This document shows, piece after piece, positions 17,712 through 26,671 of a DNA stretch of 64,000 nucleotides. Source of the DNA: an uncultured Eisenbergiella sp. (GTDB taxonomy: Bacteria > Bacillota > Clostridia > Lachnospirales > Lachnospiraceae); the NCBI GenBank assembly GCA_947630215.1, contig CANRGX010000007.1, positions 30,393 through 94,392 on the forward strand, given 5' to 3'. Each line of letters starts with the position of its first letter. The stretch's first letter is position 1. The translations under genes and the position numbers were made by a program. Below the pieces are notes generated by a model. It saw nothing but the letters and a program-made list of their open reading frames with translations, was not told where the DNA came from and did not search any database.

Positions 17712-19484
17712 TTATTCATTTTCATACGGCCACATTTTTTCCAGGGGGCCCGAAGTCATTTTCCCGTCTTCTCCTACGATTGCTTTTACTCTTGGGGAGA
17801 CAGTTTCTTCCGGCAGTACCATCAATTCGCACAACATAGGTTCATCATCTGCCAGCAGCTTTGGCAGCAGCTTATCCAACTCCGTATTATTATGTATCTG
17901 ATATGTCCGAAACCCATACGCTTCTGCGACTTTTGAAATCTCCGGCATAGTCAGCCCGCTGTTTTTGTCACTCGCCACATAATGTCCCGAAAAGTTATTG
18001 CGCTGCATGGCCCGGATACTGGCATACCCGTCGTTATTCCAGATAAACATCTTGACGGGCAGTCCCAGCCGGTGCAGCGTCTCCAGTTCCTGAATATTTA
18101 ATTGAAAGGCCCCGTCCCCGTTGATCAATACGGTTCTTCTTCTGTCATTCGCAATACAGGAACCAATCGCATAGGGCAGACCGAATCCCATGGAACCCAG
18201 GCCGGCCGCATTCTTCATCTTCTGTCCTTTTTTGAGTTGAAACGCCTGATATGTAATTTCACCCGCTCCTCCGGAGCTCTCCGGTACAATCACATCGTCC
18301 TCTCTCAAAAGCTCACACAGCTTTCCGATAAAGTAATAGGCGCTGACATAGCCGTTTACGTCCTTATGTTCTTTTGTAATAACAGGATATTTCTTTCTGA
18401 TATTCCTGCAATATTCAATCCATTCCTTTCGTTCTGCCCGGATCCTGTCCGACCATACATCCGCAGCGTTTTCTTTCACCGCCTCCAACAGACCGTCCAG
18501 GAAATATCCCGCGTCGCATACGGCGTATGCCTCCTTTTCCATATCCATTCTGGCAATTTCGTTGGGATCAATATCGATAATAATTTTTTTTGCGCATTTT
18601 CCAAAGTTTCTGTCATTAAACGCCGTCACGCTCGTATCCAGGCGGCAGCCTATGGACAAAATAAAGTCGGCAGTCTGCAGGATAAGATTGGCTCCCCTGT
18701 CGCCCATAATACCCGGATGCCCCACATATAAACCGTCCGTCTCAGCAAACATATCGATGGTCTTCCAGGTGGTTTCCACCGGCAAACCCAACTGTTCTAC
18801 TAACTGATAAAGCTTATCTTCCGCCCCGGATAATTTAATGCCGTTTCCGGCCAGAACAAGCGGTCTTTTACTTGTCTTTAACAGAAAAACCGTCCTGGCG
18901 ATTGCTTCCCGGATATCCGGTTTCTCTGCCGCAGGATACTCAAAGCCCCGCAATAATGTCTCGTCCAGCAAAGCCGCCTGCACATCCAGCGGAATATCCA
19001 GCCAGACAGGCCCCGGCCTTCCGCTGGTAGCTTCGTAATATGCCCTTTCAAGGTGATAACGGATTTCCTCCGGGTTTAAAATCTGTACGGCATATTTTGT
19101 GATTCCCTTCACCATGGGAACGATCTGGACTTCCTGTGACCCGATCTGGCGCACTCCCTTATCGCCGACAAGATCGGCGCGTTTAGACTGCCCGGAAATA
19201 ATGATCATAGGGGTAGAATCAATCCATCCCGCCGTAACGCCGGTGATCGTATTCGTTGCACCGGGGCCGGACGTCACCAGAACCAGCCCGGGCGTATTGG
19301 TATGCTGAGCATAGGCCTCCGCGGCAATCGCAGCGCCCTGCTCATGTAAAAAGCAGACGTATTGGATTCCCGATTTTCCAATGGAATCATCCAGGTGCAT
19401 CGCGCCTCCTCCCGGAAGCATAAACGCATGCCGGATCCCCTTCTCCTCCAAAAAACGAAATACGTAATCAGATAATTTTATCAT
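17712..19484 (-). CDS. Thiamine-diphosphate enzyme of acetolactate-synthase fold (YerE-like candidate)
   Basis: This 590-residue protein has the three-domain layout of acetolactate synthase: N-terminal pyrimidine-binding domain with the catalytic Glu48 (FLHEQG), a central domain, and a C-terminal ThDP domain with GDGAFQLN ending in NN. It lies between the KdsC-GmhA fusion and the radical SAM gene inside a glycan locus, whereas the housekeeping ilvB is elsewhere (41416-43098). In Yersinia, the relative YerE adds an acetyl unit from pyruvate to CDP-3,6-dideoxy-4-keto-glucose, whose RfbF, RfbG and RfbH enzymes are all encoded here. A YerE-type role is therefore favoured (inference). A second amino-acid acetolactate synthase is less likely. 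Confidence 0.78.
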   Translation of the reverse strand: MIKLSDYVFRFLEEKGIRHAFMLPGGGAMHLDDSIGKSGIQYVCFLHEQGAAIAAEAYAQHTNTPGLVLVTSGPGATNTITGVTAGWIDSTPMIIISGQSKRADLVGDKGVRQIGSQEVQIVPMVKGITKYAVQILNPEEIRYHLERAYYEATSGRPGPVWLDIPLDVQAALLDETLLRGFEYPAAEKPDIREAIARTVFLLKTSKRPLVLAGNGIKLSGAEDKLYQLVEQLGLPVETTWKTIDMFAETDGLYVGHPGIMGDRGANLILQTADFILSIGCRLDTSVTAFNDRNFGKCAKKIIIDIDPNEIARMDMEKEAYAVCDAGYFLDGLLEAVKENAADVWSDRIRAERKEWIEYCRNIRKKYPVITKEHKDVNGYVSAYYFIGKLCELLREDDVIVPESSGGAGEITYQAFQLKKGQKMKNAAGLGSMGFGLPYAIGSCIANDRRRTVLINGDGAFQLNIQELETLHRLGLPVKMFIWNNDGYASIRAMQRNNFSGHYVASDKNSGLTMPEISKVAEAYGFRTYQIHNNTELDKLLPKLLADDEPMLCELMVLPEETVSPRVKAIVGEDGKMTSGPLEKMWPYENE

Positions 19485-19493
19485 GCTTTTCCT

Positions 19494-20552
19494 TCAATCC
19501 TGTTTTTCAAACATTTTATATTCCACATACTCTGCAATTACATGCCCTATAAATATGTGTGCCTCCTGAATCCTCGGTGTCACCAATGACGGTACTTGAA
19601 TCATATAATCTGCCACATGGTTCAGCTCCGGGGTCTCAAATCCTCCCATAAGCAAAACCGATACGATCCCGTTCTGTCTGGCGTAGCGCAGCGCTTCCAG
19701 TACATTTTTGCTTGTCCCGCTGGTGGAAAGTCCGATTAACATATCCCCCTCGCGCGCCTTTGCCTCTAATTGCCTTGCGAACACCCTTTCAAAACTATAG
19801 TCATTTCCGATTGCGGTCAGCGTGGAGGTGTTGACTGACAGAGCTTCCGCATTCAGTCCGGGACGTTCTCTGTAAAACCGACTGATAAATTCCGTTGCGA
19901 TATGCTGCGCATCCGCGGCGCTTCCGCCATTGCCGCACAGATAAATACATCCGCCTTTTCTCAGAACCGAAACCATCCTCTCTCCGACCGCCATAACTTT
20001 GTCTGTCAATTCCTGATCGGATGCAAGTGTTTTAAATATATTCGTGTGTTCCTCGATTTTCTGATAAAAAAAATGCTGCGTGCAGTTTTCGTTGTTATAT
20101 CTCTCCAATATGGAAATAATTTCCCAAATACATCCTTTTCCGCCATCATTATGCAGAATCATATCCGCAGCGTTTTTCGCCGCGTCGATAGCGTTGGCCG
20201 GACATATGCCAAGCCCCGCATAGGAAAGCGGCTCCACGTCATATTTTCCATCGCCGATATAACAGATTCTTTCTCTGCCGATGCCGGTGTTCTTTTCGAT
20301 CCGCTGCAGAGTTTCTTTTTTTGATTTATTGCCGCGGTAAAAAGAATGCCAGGGAAACCTTTTTTCAAAATAATTCACAATGTCCGTGTCCTCGCCGGTA
20401 ATGGCGACGAGCTTATATCCCCTGCGATGCAGTTCAAAAATAGCATCTATATCTTTTAGATTAACCAGCTTTTGTTCTTTCCCGTCAGAATCAACGATGA
20501 CGGAACCGTCCGTTATAACGCCATCAATATCCAATACGATTAATTCGATCAT
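19494..20552 (-). CDS. Fusion of KdsC-like HAD phosphatase and GmhA-like SIS isomerase
   Basis: Residues 1-165 are a KdsC/8-phosphatase-like HAD domain (LDIDGVITDG with the two catalytic Asp, then GDGKYDVE). Residues 170-350 are a GmhA-type SIS phosphosugar isomerase (YLCGNGGSAADAQHIATEF, LSTSGTSKNV, and TPRIQEAHIFIGH with the expected catalytic Glu and His positions). Known relatives remove phosphate from a C8/C9 ulosonate phosphate and isomerise sedoheptulose 7-phosphate, respectively. The two halves are joined in one frame without sign of sequence error. The gene lies four bases after a NeuB-family synthase gene, suggesting a phosphorylated-sugar route to an ulosonic acid (inference). No heptose kinase or nucleotidyltransferase is present nearby. 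Confidence 0.82.
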   Translation of the reverse strand: MIELIVLDIDGVITDGSVIVDSDGKEQKLVNLKDIDAIFELHRRGYKLVAITGEDTDIVNYFEKRFPWHSFYRGNKSKKETLQRIEKNTGIGRERICYIGDGKYDVEPLSYAGLGICPANAIDAAKNAADMILHNDGGKGCIWEIISILERYNNENCTQHFFYQKIEEHTNIFKTLASDQELTDKVMAVGERMVSVLRKGGCIYLCGNGGSAADAQHIATEFISRFYRERPGLNAEALSVNTSTLTAIGNDYSFERVFARQLEAKAREGDMLIGLSTSGTSKNVLEALRYARQNGIVSVLLMGGFETPELNHVADYMIQVPSLVTPRIQEAHIFIGHVIAEYVEYKMFEKQD

Positions 20553-20556
20553 AAAA

Positions 20557-21381
20557 TCAACCTCTGAGTTTTTTCTTTACTTCTTCTTCGGCGGCGGTCA
20601 GAACTTTTTCTCCCGTACCCATAATCTTTTCCGTCTTACGAATATCCCGAACCAATCCGCACAGCTCATGGGGCTCAATGGATGCTTTCTGATCGGAACC
20701 GTACATATTCTTATCCAGTGTAATATGACGCTCGATGGAGGCCGCGCCTGCCGCAACCGCACAGATACTTACAAATATCCCTTTTTCATGTCCGCTGTAT
20801 CCGACCTGGCAATGATATTTGTCTGCGAGTACCCGTATCAGCTTTAGATTTGCATCTTCCTCAGGCATAGGATAGGTACTGTTACAGTGCATCAGTTCAA
20901 AAGGACAGTTATGTTTCCTGAATATTTCCACCGCATGGTCAATCTCGGCATATGTACTCATGCCGGTGGCAATAAAGGTATACTTCCCCTCTCCGGCAAT
21001 CTCCTCTAAAAGTTCATCGTTAACCAACATAGCGGAAGCTACCTTGTTAAATTTACAGTCGTACTGACGCAAAAATCTCTGGGAGTCCACATCCCATGCG
21101 GAGGCAAACCATGCGATTCCTTTTTCCCTGCAATACCGGTTTATTTCATCGTACTCCTCCTTGCCAAACTCCAGCCCCTCCTTCTGGGCACGCTGAGTAT
21201 TTCCCCAGGGGCTTTGCCTCGGGCTGTCCAGATACTCTTTGGAATACACCTTGTCCACAGTGCGCTTCTGAAATTTTACGGCATCACATCCTGCCGCTGC
21301 TGCGGCGTCGATCAGCTTTTTTGCAAGAGCCAAATCCCCGTTGTGGTTAATTCCGATTTCTGCAATAATCGTCGTTTTCAC
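20557..21381 (-). CDS. NeuB-family ulosonate synthase without SAF domain
   Basis: This 274-residue protein matches the NeuB TIM-barrel domain: AEIGINHNGD at residues 6-15, DAVKFQKR near 33-40, NKVASAM near 122, MHCNSTYP near 160, GYSGHE near 188 and ERHIT near 208. It ends where the antifreeze-like SAF domain would begin, so it is a one-domain type. The family condenses phosphoenolpyruvate with an aldose or aldose phosphate. Its start overlaps the rfbH stop as ATGA, and the KdsC-GmhA fusion follows after four bases, so the three should be co-translated. The aldose substrate is unknown. It is not a fragment: the terminal helix and stop look natural. Confidence 0.8.
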   Translation of the reverse strand: MKTTIIAEIGINHNGDLALAKKLIDAAAAAGCDAVKFQKRTVDKVYSKEYLDSPRQSPWGNTQRAQKEGLEFGKEEYDEINRYCREKGIAWFASAWDVDSQRFLRQYDCKFNKVASAMLVNDELLEEIAGEGKYTFIATGMSTYAEIDHAVEIFRKHNCPFELMHCNSTYPMPEEDANLKLIRVLADKYHCQVGYSGHEKGIFVSICAVAAGAASIERHITLDKNMYGSDQKASIEPHELCGLVRDIRKTEKIMGTGEKVLTAAEEEVKKKLRG

Positions 21382-22733
21382 AATGCTTCTCCTTTAGTGC
21401 TGTTTACAATCATTTTCACCATATAATCGATCCTGTCGTCTGTCATTCCCGGATATACCCCTACCCAAAAGCTGTCCCTCATGATCCGATCCGTATTTTC
21501 CAGAGAACCGGCGACACGATACCCTTGTCCGCTCTTTCTCATTTCATCAAAGCAGGGGTGCTTGAGCAAATTGCCGGCAAAAAGCATTCTCGTCTGAATC
21601 CCTTTCGCCTCAATATTTCTCACAACACGGTTCCGATCCGTTCCTTCCTTACAGGTAATAAGAAATCCGAACCAGCTAGGCTCGGCGTTCTCACAGGCCT
21701 CCGGAAGAATAAAAGCATTTTCCGTTCCCTTCAATCCCTCTTTCAAACGGTTAAAATTGTGCTTCCTGCGCTCCGTGAACCACGGTATTTTATCCACCTG
21801 CGCGCAGCCGACCGCGGCCTGCAGATCGGTGGCCTTCAGATTATAGCCAAAATGAGAATAAACATATTTATGGTCATATCCTGCCGGCAGTTCTCCATAC
21901 TGCCCGTCAAACCGGTGTCCGCACAAATTATCCGTTCCGGACGGACAGATACAGTCACGTCCCCAATCCCGGAAGGAACGAAGTATCTTATGCAGTAACG
22001 GATTATCCGTATATACCGCTCCGCCCTCCCCTGTTGTCATATGATGCGGAGGATAAAAGCTCGACGTCCCGATATCGCCAATCGTTCCCGTATACTTTTG
22101 TGTACCGTCTATTGTATACTTCGATCCCAGCGCATCACAGTTATCTTCAATCAGCCACAATCCGTTTTCCTCACAAAACCGGCGCACATAAGCCAGATCG
22201 AACGGATTCCCCAAGGTATGCGCGAGCATGACCGCTTTTGTTTTCTCCGATAAGGCTTCCTTCAGCCTTGAGATGTCCACATTGTATTGCGGGATCGTCA
22301 CATCCACGAACACCGGAACTGCCCCATACTGCAATATGGGGGTTACGGTAGTAGGAAACCCGGCGGCCACCGTGATCACTTCGTCGCCTCGTTTGATCCT
22401 CCTTTCTCCAAGCAGCGGAGAGGTAAGCGCCATAAAAGCAAGCAAATTGGCCGACGAGCCGGAATTAACCAGAGAGCAGAACCGAACGCACAGATAATCG
22501 GAAAGTTTTTTTTCTAATAAATCCGTAAATCTGCCGGAGGTAAGCCAAAAATCCAATAGAGCATCTGTCAGATTGAGCATTTCCTGTTCATCGTAAACTC
22601 TGGAAGCGTAAGGTATTCTATCGCCTTCCTTGAACGCTTTGAGCTGCTCCGGTTTCTTAAAATCGTTATAATAGTTTAGAATCAGTTCCTTGATCTGTTC
22701 TCTTGCTTGTGTCTCACTGTTCCATTTTCTCAT
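21378..22733 (-). CDS. rfbH: CDP-4-keto-6-deoxy-D-glucose-3-dehydrase
   Basis: The 451-residue protein belongs to the DegT/DnrJ/EryC1/StrS fold but has the special RfbH/DdhC features. The Schiff-base lysine is replaced by histidine (FYPPHHMTTGEGG, residues 230-231), and a cysteine cluster at 261, 263 and 271 (DCICPSGTDNLC) fits the [2Fe-2S] site. It removes the C3 hydroxyl of CDP-4-keto-6-deoxyglucose with PMP, on the way to 3,6-dideoxyhexoses. It lies directly after rfbF and rfbG. No dedicated ferredoxin-type reductase (RfbI/DdhD) gene is seen in the window, so electrons must come from elsewhere. The start follows AAGGGAT. Confidence 0.9.
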   Translation of the reverse strand: MRKWNSETQAREQIKELILNYYNDFKKPEQLKAFKEGDRIPYASRVYDEQEMLNLTDALLDFWLTSGRFTDLLEKKLSDYLCVRFCSLVNSGSSANLLAFMALTSPLLGERRIKRGDEVITVAAGFPTTVTPILQYGAVPVFVDVTIPQYNVDISRLKEALSEKTKAVMLAHTLGNPFDLAYVRRFCEENGLWLIEDNCDALGSKYTIDGTQKYTGTIGDIGTSSFYPPHHMTTGEGGAVYTDNPLLHKILRSFRDWGRDCICPSGTDNLCGHRFDGQYGELPAGYDHKYVYSHFGYNLKATDLQAAVGCAQVDKIPWFTERRKHNFNRLKEGLKGTENAFILPEACENAEPSWFGFLITCKEGTDRNRVVRNIEAKGIQTRMLFAGNLLKHPCFDEMRKSGQGYRVAGSLENTDRIMRDSFWVGVYPGMTDDRIDYMVKMIVNSTKGEAL

Positions 22734-22772
22734 TTTTCTATCCCTTGTATTTGATAGCTTCTTAAAGTCCCT

Positions 22773-23843
22773 TCATCCGGTTTCATCCGTTTTGCGTATA
22801 TACTCTCCTATTTCCCTCTCCATCTCCCGGGCAATATCCCCTTTTTCCAGATACACACGGGTGAACCGGCAAGTCTGCTCGACGGCTTTAGCAATATGCC
22901 AGCGCGGGATCCAGCCGATTTTCTGTTTGATTTTTGAGCAGTCGAGCTTCAGAAAATTGGCCTCATGCGGCCCGCCTGCGTCTTGGGCCTCCCAGCTCTG
23001 TTCCTTCCCCCACTCTTTGCAGAATAAGGCGACCAGGTCGCCTGTTGTCACACAGTCCTCCTCGTTTGGCCCGACATTGTAGCAGCCGGCATACGATATA
23101 TCTTCATACTGCGCTCTGGCAATCATCAAGTAGGCAAAAAGCGGCTCCAGTACATGCTGATACGGTCTGATAGAGGAAGGATTTCTCACAATAATCGGCC
23201 GTCCCTGCAGAGCGGCCCTGACACAATCGGGAATAATCCTGTCCTGCGCAAAGTCTCCGCCGCCAATCACATTCCCGGCGCGCGCTGTAGAAACCGCAGT
23301 ATTGCGCTGTGTCAGAAATGAGTCCCTATAACAATGCGTGATCAGTTCCGAGCAGGATTTGCTGTTGGAATATGGATCATATCCGTCCAGCGGTTCATAT
23401 TCCCGATACCCCCAGGCCCATTCCCGGTTCAGATATACCTTATCGGTTGTCACATTCAGAAACGATCTGACGCCCCCGTTGTTTCGGATACATTCACACA
23501 GATTGACCGTTCCCATGACGTTTGTCTCGAAGGTGCCGGCAGGATCCTGATAAGACCGTCGGACAATCGGCTGTGCGGCCAGATGAAATACAATTTCCGG
23601 CCGTGCTTCCTCAAAAGCCCTCCGCAGTCTGTCACGATCCCGCACATCGCCAAACACGCTGTGCAGCTTACCGGCCGTTCCGCTCAGATCATATAAATTG
23701 GGGCCTTCAGGCGGCGCCAGCGCGTATCCGGTCACGTCAGCGCCGGCATCCGTCAGCAGCTTGCACAGCCATGACCCTTTAAAGCCGGTGTGCCCGGTAA
23801 CGAACACTTTTTTGCCCCGGTAAAACTCCAACGTTTCCTTCAT
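22773..23843 (-). CDS. rfbG: CDP-glucose 4,6-dehydratase
   Basis: This 356-residue extended SDR enzyme makes CDP-4-keto-6-deoxy-D-glucose. The NAD site is VFVTGHTGFKGSWL at the start, the Asp/Lys pair of dehydratases is in VTTDKVY, and the catalytic Tyr-x3-Lys is seen as DPYSNSKS. The reading frame extends 27 codons upstream, but the ATG at 23843 overlaps the rfbF stop as ATGA and the family N-terminus begins there. It acts between rfbF and rfbH, an arrangement conserved with dideoxyhexose loci of Salmonella and Yersinia. Confidence 0.92.
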   Translation of the reverse strand: MKETLEFYRGKKVFVTGHTGFKGSWLCKLLTDAGADVTGYALAPPEGPNLYDLSGTAGKLHSVFGDVRDRDRLRRAFEEARPEIVFHLAAQPIVRRSYQDPAGTFETNVMGTVNLCECIRNNGGVRSFLNVTTDKVYLNREWAWGYREYEPLDGYDPYSNSKSCSELITHCYRDSFLTQRNTAVSTARAGNVIGGGDFAQDRIIPDCVRAALQGRPIIVRNPSSIRPYQHVLEPLFAYLMIARAQYEDISYAGCYNVGPNEEDCVTTGDLVALFCKEWGKEQSWEAQDAGGPHEANFLKLDCSKIKQKIGWIPRWHIAKAVEQTCRFTRVYLEKGDIAREMEREIGEYIRKTDETG

Positions 23844-24616
23844 GTATCCCATACCTTCCACGGCGCTTCTCCGCTTTCCCACAAATCTTCCAATCTTTCC
23901 TTTTCCCGCAGCGTATCCATACATTGCCAGAAACCAGTATGCGTATAAGCCATAAGCTGGCCGTCTCGGATCATTTGATTGATCGGTTCCTTCTCAAATA
24001 CAGTGTCATCGCCTTTTAAGTACTGAAATATCGTCGGTTCACACACCATGAAGCCAACATTGATCACACTGCCGTCGGATTTATCCTTCTCCCGGAACCC
24101 CTCTATCCGATTATCCTTATCTATTTCCAGTACGCCGAACCGCTGTCCCACATTCATTGCCGTCACAGTGCAGCACCTTCCGTGCGACCGGTGAAATCTT
24201 ACCAGTTTTTCTATGTTAATATCAGAAACACCGTCTCCGTAAGTCAGCAAAAACGGTTCCCCTCCGACATATTTTTCTATCCGTTTAATTCTTCCGCCTG
24301 TCATAGTATCCAGTCCGGTATCTATTACAGACACCCGCCACGATTCAGAATGACTGGAATGTACTTCCATACGGTTTGCCTTCAAATCAAACGTTACATC
24401 AGAATTGTGGAGATAATAATTGGCAAACCACTCCTTAATCACCTGCTGCCTATACCCTGCGCATATAATAAAATCATTAAATCCGTAATACCCGTACAGC
24501 TTCATAATGTGCCACAGGATCGGTTTCCCGCCTATTTCGATCATGGGCTTGGGCTTAAACATACTTTCTTCGCTGATTCTTGTCCCATAGCCTCCCGCGA
24601 GGATTACTACCTTCAT
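23840..24616 (-). CDS. rfbF: Glucose-1-phosphate cytidylyltransferase
   Basis: This 258-residue nucleotidyltransferase forms CDP-glucose from CTP and glucose 1-phosphate. It begins with the family signature VVILAGGYGTRISEE, followed by KPKPMIEIGGKPILWHIMK and the metal-site stretch LTYGDGVSD. The ATG at 24616 has a GGGAG site and overlaps the upstream GT2 stop (ATGA); the longer frame adds 23 unlikely residues. It commits glucose to the CDP-3,6-dideoxyhexose branch of the locus. Confidence 0.93.
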   Translation of the reverse strand: MKVVILAGGYGTRISEESMFKPKPMIEIGGKPILWHIMKLYGYYGFNDFIICAGYRQQVIKEWFANYYLHNSDVTFDLKANRMEVHSSHSESWRVSVIDTGLDTMTGGRIKRIEKYVGGEPFLLTYGDGVSDINIEKLVRFHRSHGRCCTVTAMNVGQRFGVLEIDKDNRIEGFREKDKSDGSVINVGFMVCEPTIFQYLKGDDTVFEKEPINQMIRDGQLMAYTHTGFWQCMDTLREKERLEDLWESGEAPWKVWDT

Positions 24617-25434
24617 TTTGATTTCTCCCGTTCTCCATCTGTAAACGCGGCGTATCTGTGCTTCAGATATATTTTTTCCAGCCATAACCGCCCGCTGTTC
24701 GGCACGATCCTAGCGCATACCTCTTTGCCGTATGCCAGCAGAAGCCCCGCAAAACGTCCCGGTCCCGCTTTTGGCTGCAGACCATGCTTTCGCCTCACCG
24801 CTTCCGTTTCCCGATAGCGCAGCACGAACCGGGTAGAGGAAACACCCTGCAGGCAAAAGACGGCTATCAGCCTGTCCACATACAGAAACCGGGCCCCTTT
24901 TTCGTACAGCGTCAATAGATTGTCATAATCTGCGGCAATCCGATACTGCAAATCGAACGGAGTCTGCTTCAGTAATTCCCGCCGGATCAGACACGCCTGA
25001 TGACAAAACGGCATTTTCCGATTGATTGACGGAAAATCCGCCTTCCATACTGCCTGTCCCGCCTTTGCGCTTACGATGGCATCCCCGTACAGCACATCGG
25101 CCTTTTGCACATCCTTCTTTCCGAAAATATCGGCCAATACATGGGGAGAGACAAACAAATCCCCGCTGTTCATAAAGAGGATCCATTCTCCCCGGCAGAT
25201 GGCGACAGCCTGATTCATCGCATCGTATATGCCTCCATCCGGCGTATCCACATACCGAATCCTTCTGTCGGGATACTGTCTTATGACGGAATCGACGATT
25301 TCCGGTGTGGCATCCTTGGATCTGCCTCCTTTAATCACATACTCTAAGTCCCCATATTGCTGATCCAAAACGGAACACATGGTTTCCTCAATATGTGCCG
25401 CATCATTTTTCACCACAGTGATGACAGATACCAT
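24613..25434 (-). CDS. GT2 family glycosyltransferase (WcaA/SpsA type)
   Basis: This 273-residue soluble GT-A protein has the N-terminal VSVITVVKNDAAHIEET, a nucleotide-binding loop and the FMNSGD segment where many relatives have a DxD-like metal site. The usual I-D-G-G-S-T-D-G-T loop is altered to V-I-K-G-G-R-S-K-D-A-T, with a lysine in place of the acidic residue, so its donor site may differ. Translation is coupled to rfbF by a 4-base overlap. Donor and acceptor cannot be predicted. Confidence 0.8.
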   Translation of the reverse strand: MVSVITVVKNDAAHIEETMCSVLDQQYGDLEYVIKGGRSKDATPEIVDSVIRQYPDRRIRYVDTPDGGIYDAMNQAVAICRGEWILFMNSGDLFVSPHVLADIFGKKDVQKADVLYGDAIVSAKAGQAVWKADFPSINRKMPFCHQACLIRRELLKQTPFDLQYRIAADYDNLLTLYEKGARFLYVDRLIAVFCLQGVSSTRFVLRYRETEAVRRKHGLQPKAGPGRFAGLLLAYGKEVCARIVPNSGRLWLEKIYLKHRYAAFTDGEREKSK

Positions 25435-25486
25435 GCGTTCTCACCCGTTCCCCAAAAACAGAGTTTCCAGCCGCCTGCACCGGCCT

Positions 25487-26671
25487 TCACAGAACGATGC
25501 GATCCAAAAGCTCCAGGTACCGTCCCGCCAAAATAGAATAATCATAATCCCGGACGCTTTGATACGCTTTCTCTCTGATCGCATCAGAAAGGGCGTCCTC
25601 CTTTAAGATACGGTTAATGGCATCGGCAAGCTGCCGTACATTTTTTTCCTCACACAGCAGGCCGTTCTCTCCGTCGCGTATTAACTGTCGAATGCCCCCC
25701 GAATCGTTTGCGACCACCGGGACTCCGGAGGACATCGCTTCCAGCACAACCAGGCCGAGTCCTTCCACATCTCCGTCCCTGGCCGTTATGGAAGGAACCA
25801 CAAATACGTCCGCCGATGCGTAAATCGCTTTTAATTCCTCATGAGATTTTGGCCCAAGGAACCGGACCCTGTCCCCCATTTCCTTCGCCTGTTCCTTCAG
25901 GCTTCTCTCCAAAGGGCCCTCTCCTACGACGACAAGCATGGCATCGACCTGCTTCATCGCCTCAATCAGATAAGAGACGCCCTTTTTCTCGGCTAACCTG
26001 CCAACAAATAATACAACCTTCGCTTTCCCCTGCCCAAAGAAATTCTCCCGGTAATACCGCCTGCTGAACCGTTCTTTTTCCACCCCCATGGGAAGGACGA
26101 GCGCTTCGGTCCGGGGCGAAAGCTCTCGGATCCGTTCCTTCAGATAGTCGGAAACCACCGTAACATATACGGCTTTCTCTATGCAGCGGCATTTTAATTT
26201 TCTGAGCAGTCTTTTGTTTAACGAGGTCACATCCCCGCCGTGCCCCGTGACGATATACGGCGTTCCAAAAAAAGACTGTATGATCCCCTGCGGAATCAGC
26301 CAATGCGCATGTACCACGTCATAATCCGGCAAAAGCCGGAACAGATTCCAAAACAAGGCAAGAACAAGAAAGGGAACCTGCAGAACCCTGACTTTTTTTT
26401 CTTTTATTCTCGAGACGATGGCGCCGGGATAACACAGGGTTTCCCATCTGTGGATCGGAAGATAATGATAACGCAGAACCCTGACGCGACCGCCGGATTC
26501 CCCGTACATGTATTCCTGCTCCGCCGCTCCGGGCGCCGCCGGGGCGAGCACCGTCACCTCATACTGCTTCGACAAATGAAGGGACATGTCCAAAACAAAT
26601 CTGGGTTCCGTATCGTTTTCCCACCGCGGAAAGGTGGAGGAAGTCACCAGCAATTTTTCTTTATTCTTCAT
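25487..26671 (-). CDS. GT4 family glycosyltransferase
   Basis: This 394-residue retaining GT-B glycosyltransferase has the N-terminal acceptor half beginning LLVTSSTFPRWENDTEPRF, GHGGDV near residue 143, and the GT4 donor site LFVGRLAEKKGVSYLIEA. The Glu-x7-Glu element is seen in EGLGLVVLEAMSSGVPVVA. The start overlaps the SH3-domain gene end by 11 bases. A run of A8 lies inside the coding strand near 26393-26400. It probably adds an early sugar of the repeat unit (inference). Confidence 0.87.
   Translation of the reverse strand: MKNKEKLLVTSSTFPRWENDTEPRFVLDMSLHLSKQYEVTVLAPAAPGAAEQEYMYGESGGRVRVLRYHYLPIHRWETLCYPGAIVSRIKEKKVRVLQVPFLVLALFWNLFRLLPDYDVVHAHWLIPQGIIQSFFGTPYIVTGHGGDVTSLNKRLLRKLKCRCIEKAVYVTVVSDYLKERIRELSPRTEALVLPMGVEKERFSRRYYRENFFGQGKAKVVLFVGRLAEKKGVSYLIEAMKQVDAMLVVVGEGPLERSLKEQAKEMGDRVRFLGPKSHEELKAIYASADVFVVPSITARDGDVEGLGLVVLEAMSSGVPVVANDSGGIRQLIRDGENGLLCEEKNVRQLADAINRILKEDALSDAIREKAYQSVRDYDYSILAGRYLELLDRIVL

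Noticed and set aside
17712..19484. Second amino-acid acetolactate synthase (ilvB paralogue)
   Set aside because: The gene is embedded among rfbFGH and other sugar genes without ilvN or ilvC, while a housekeeping ilvB is present at 41416-43098. A sugar-branching role is preferred, though not proved.
20557..21381. Truncated neuB pseudogene
   Set aside because: All barrel motifs are present, the start is coupled to rfbH and the end looks natural. Lack of SAF is better explained as a one-domain subtype.
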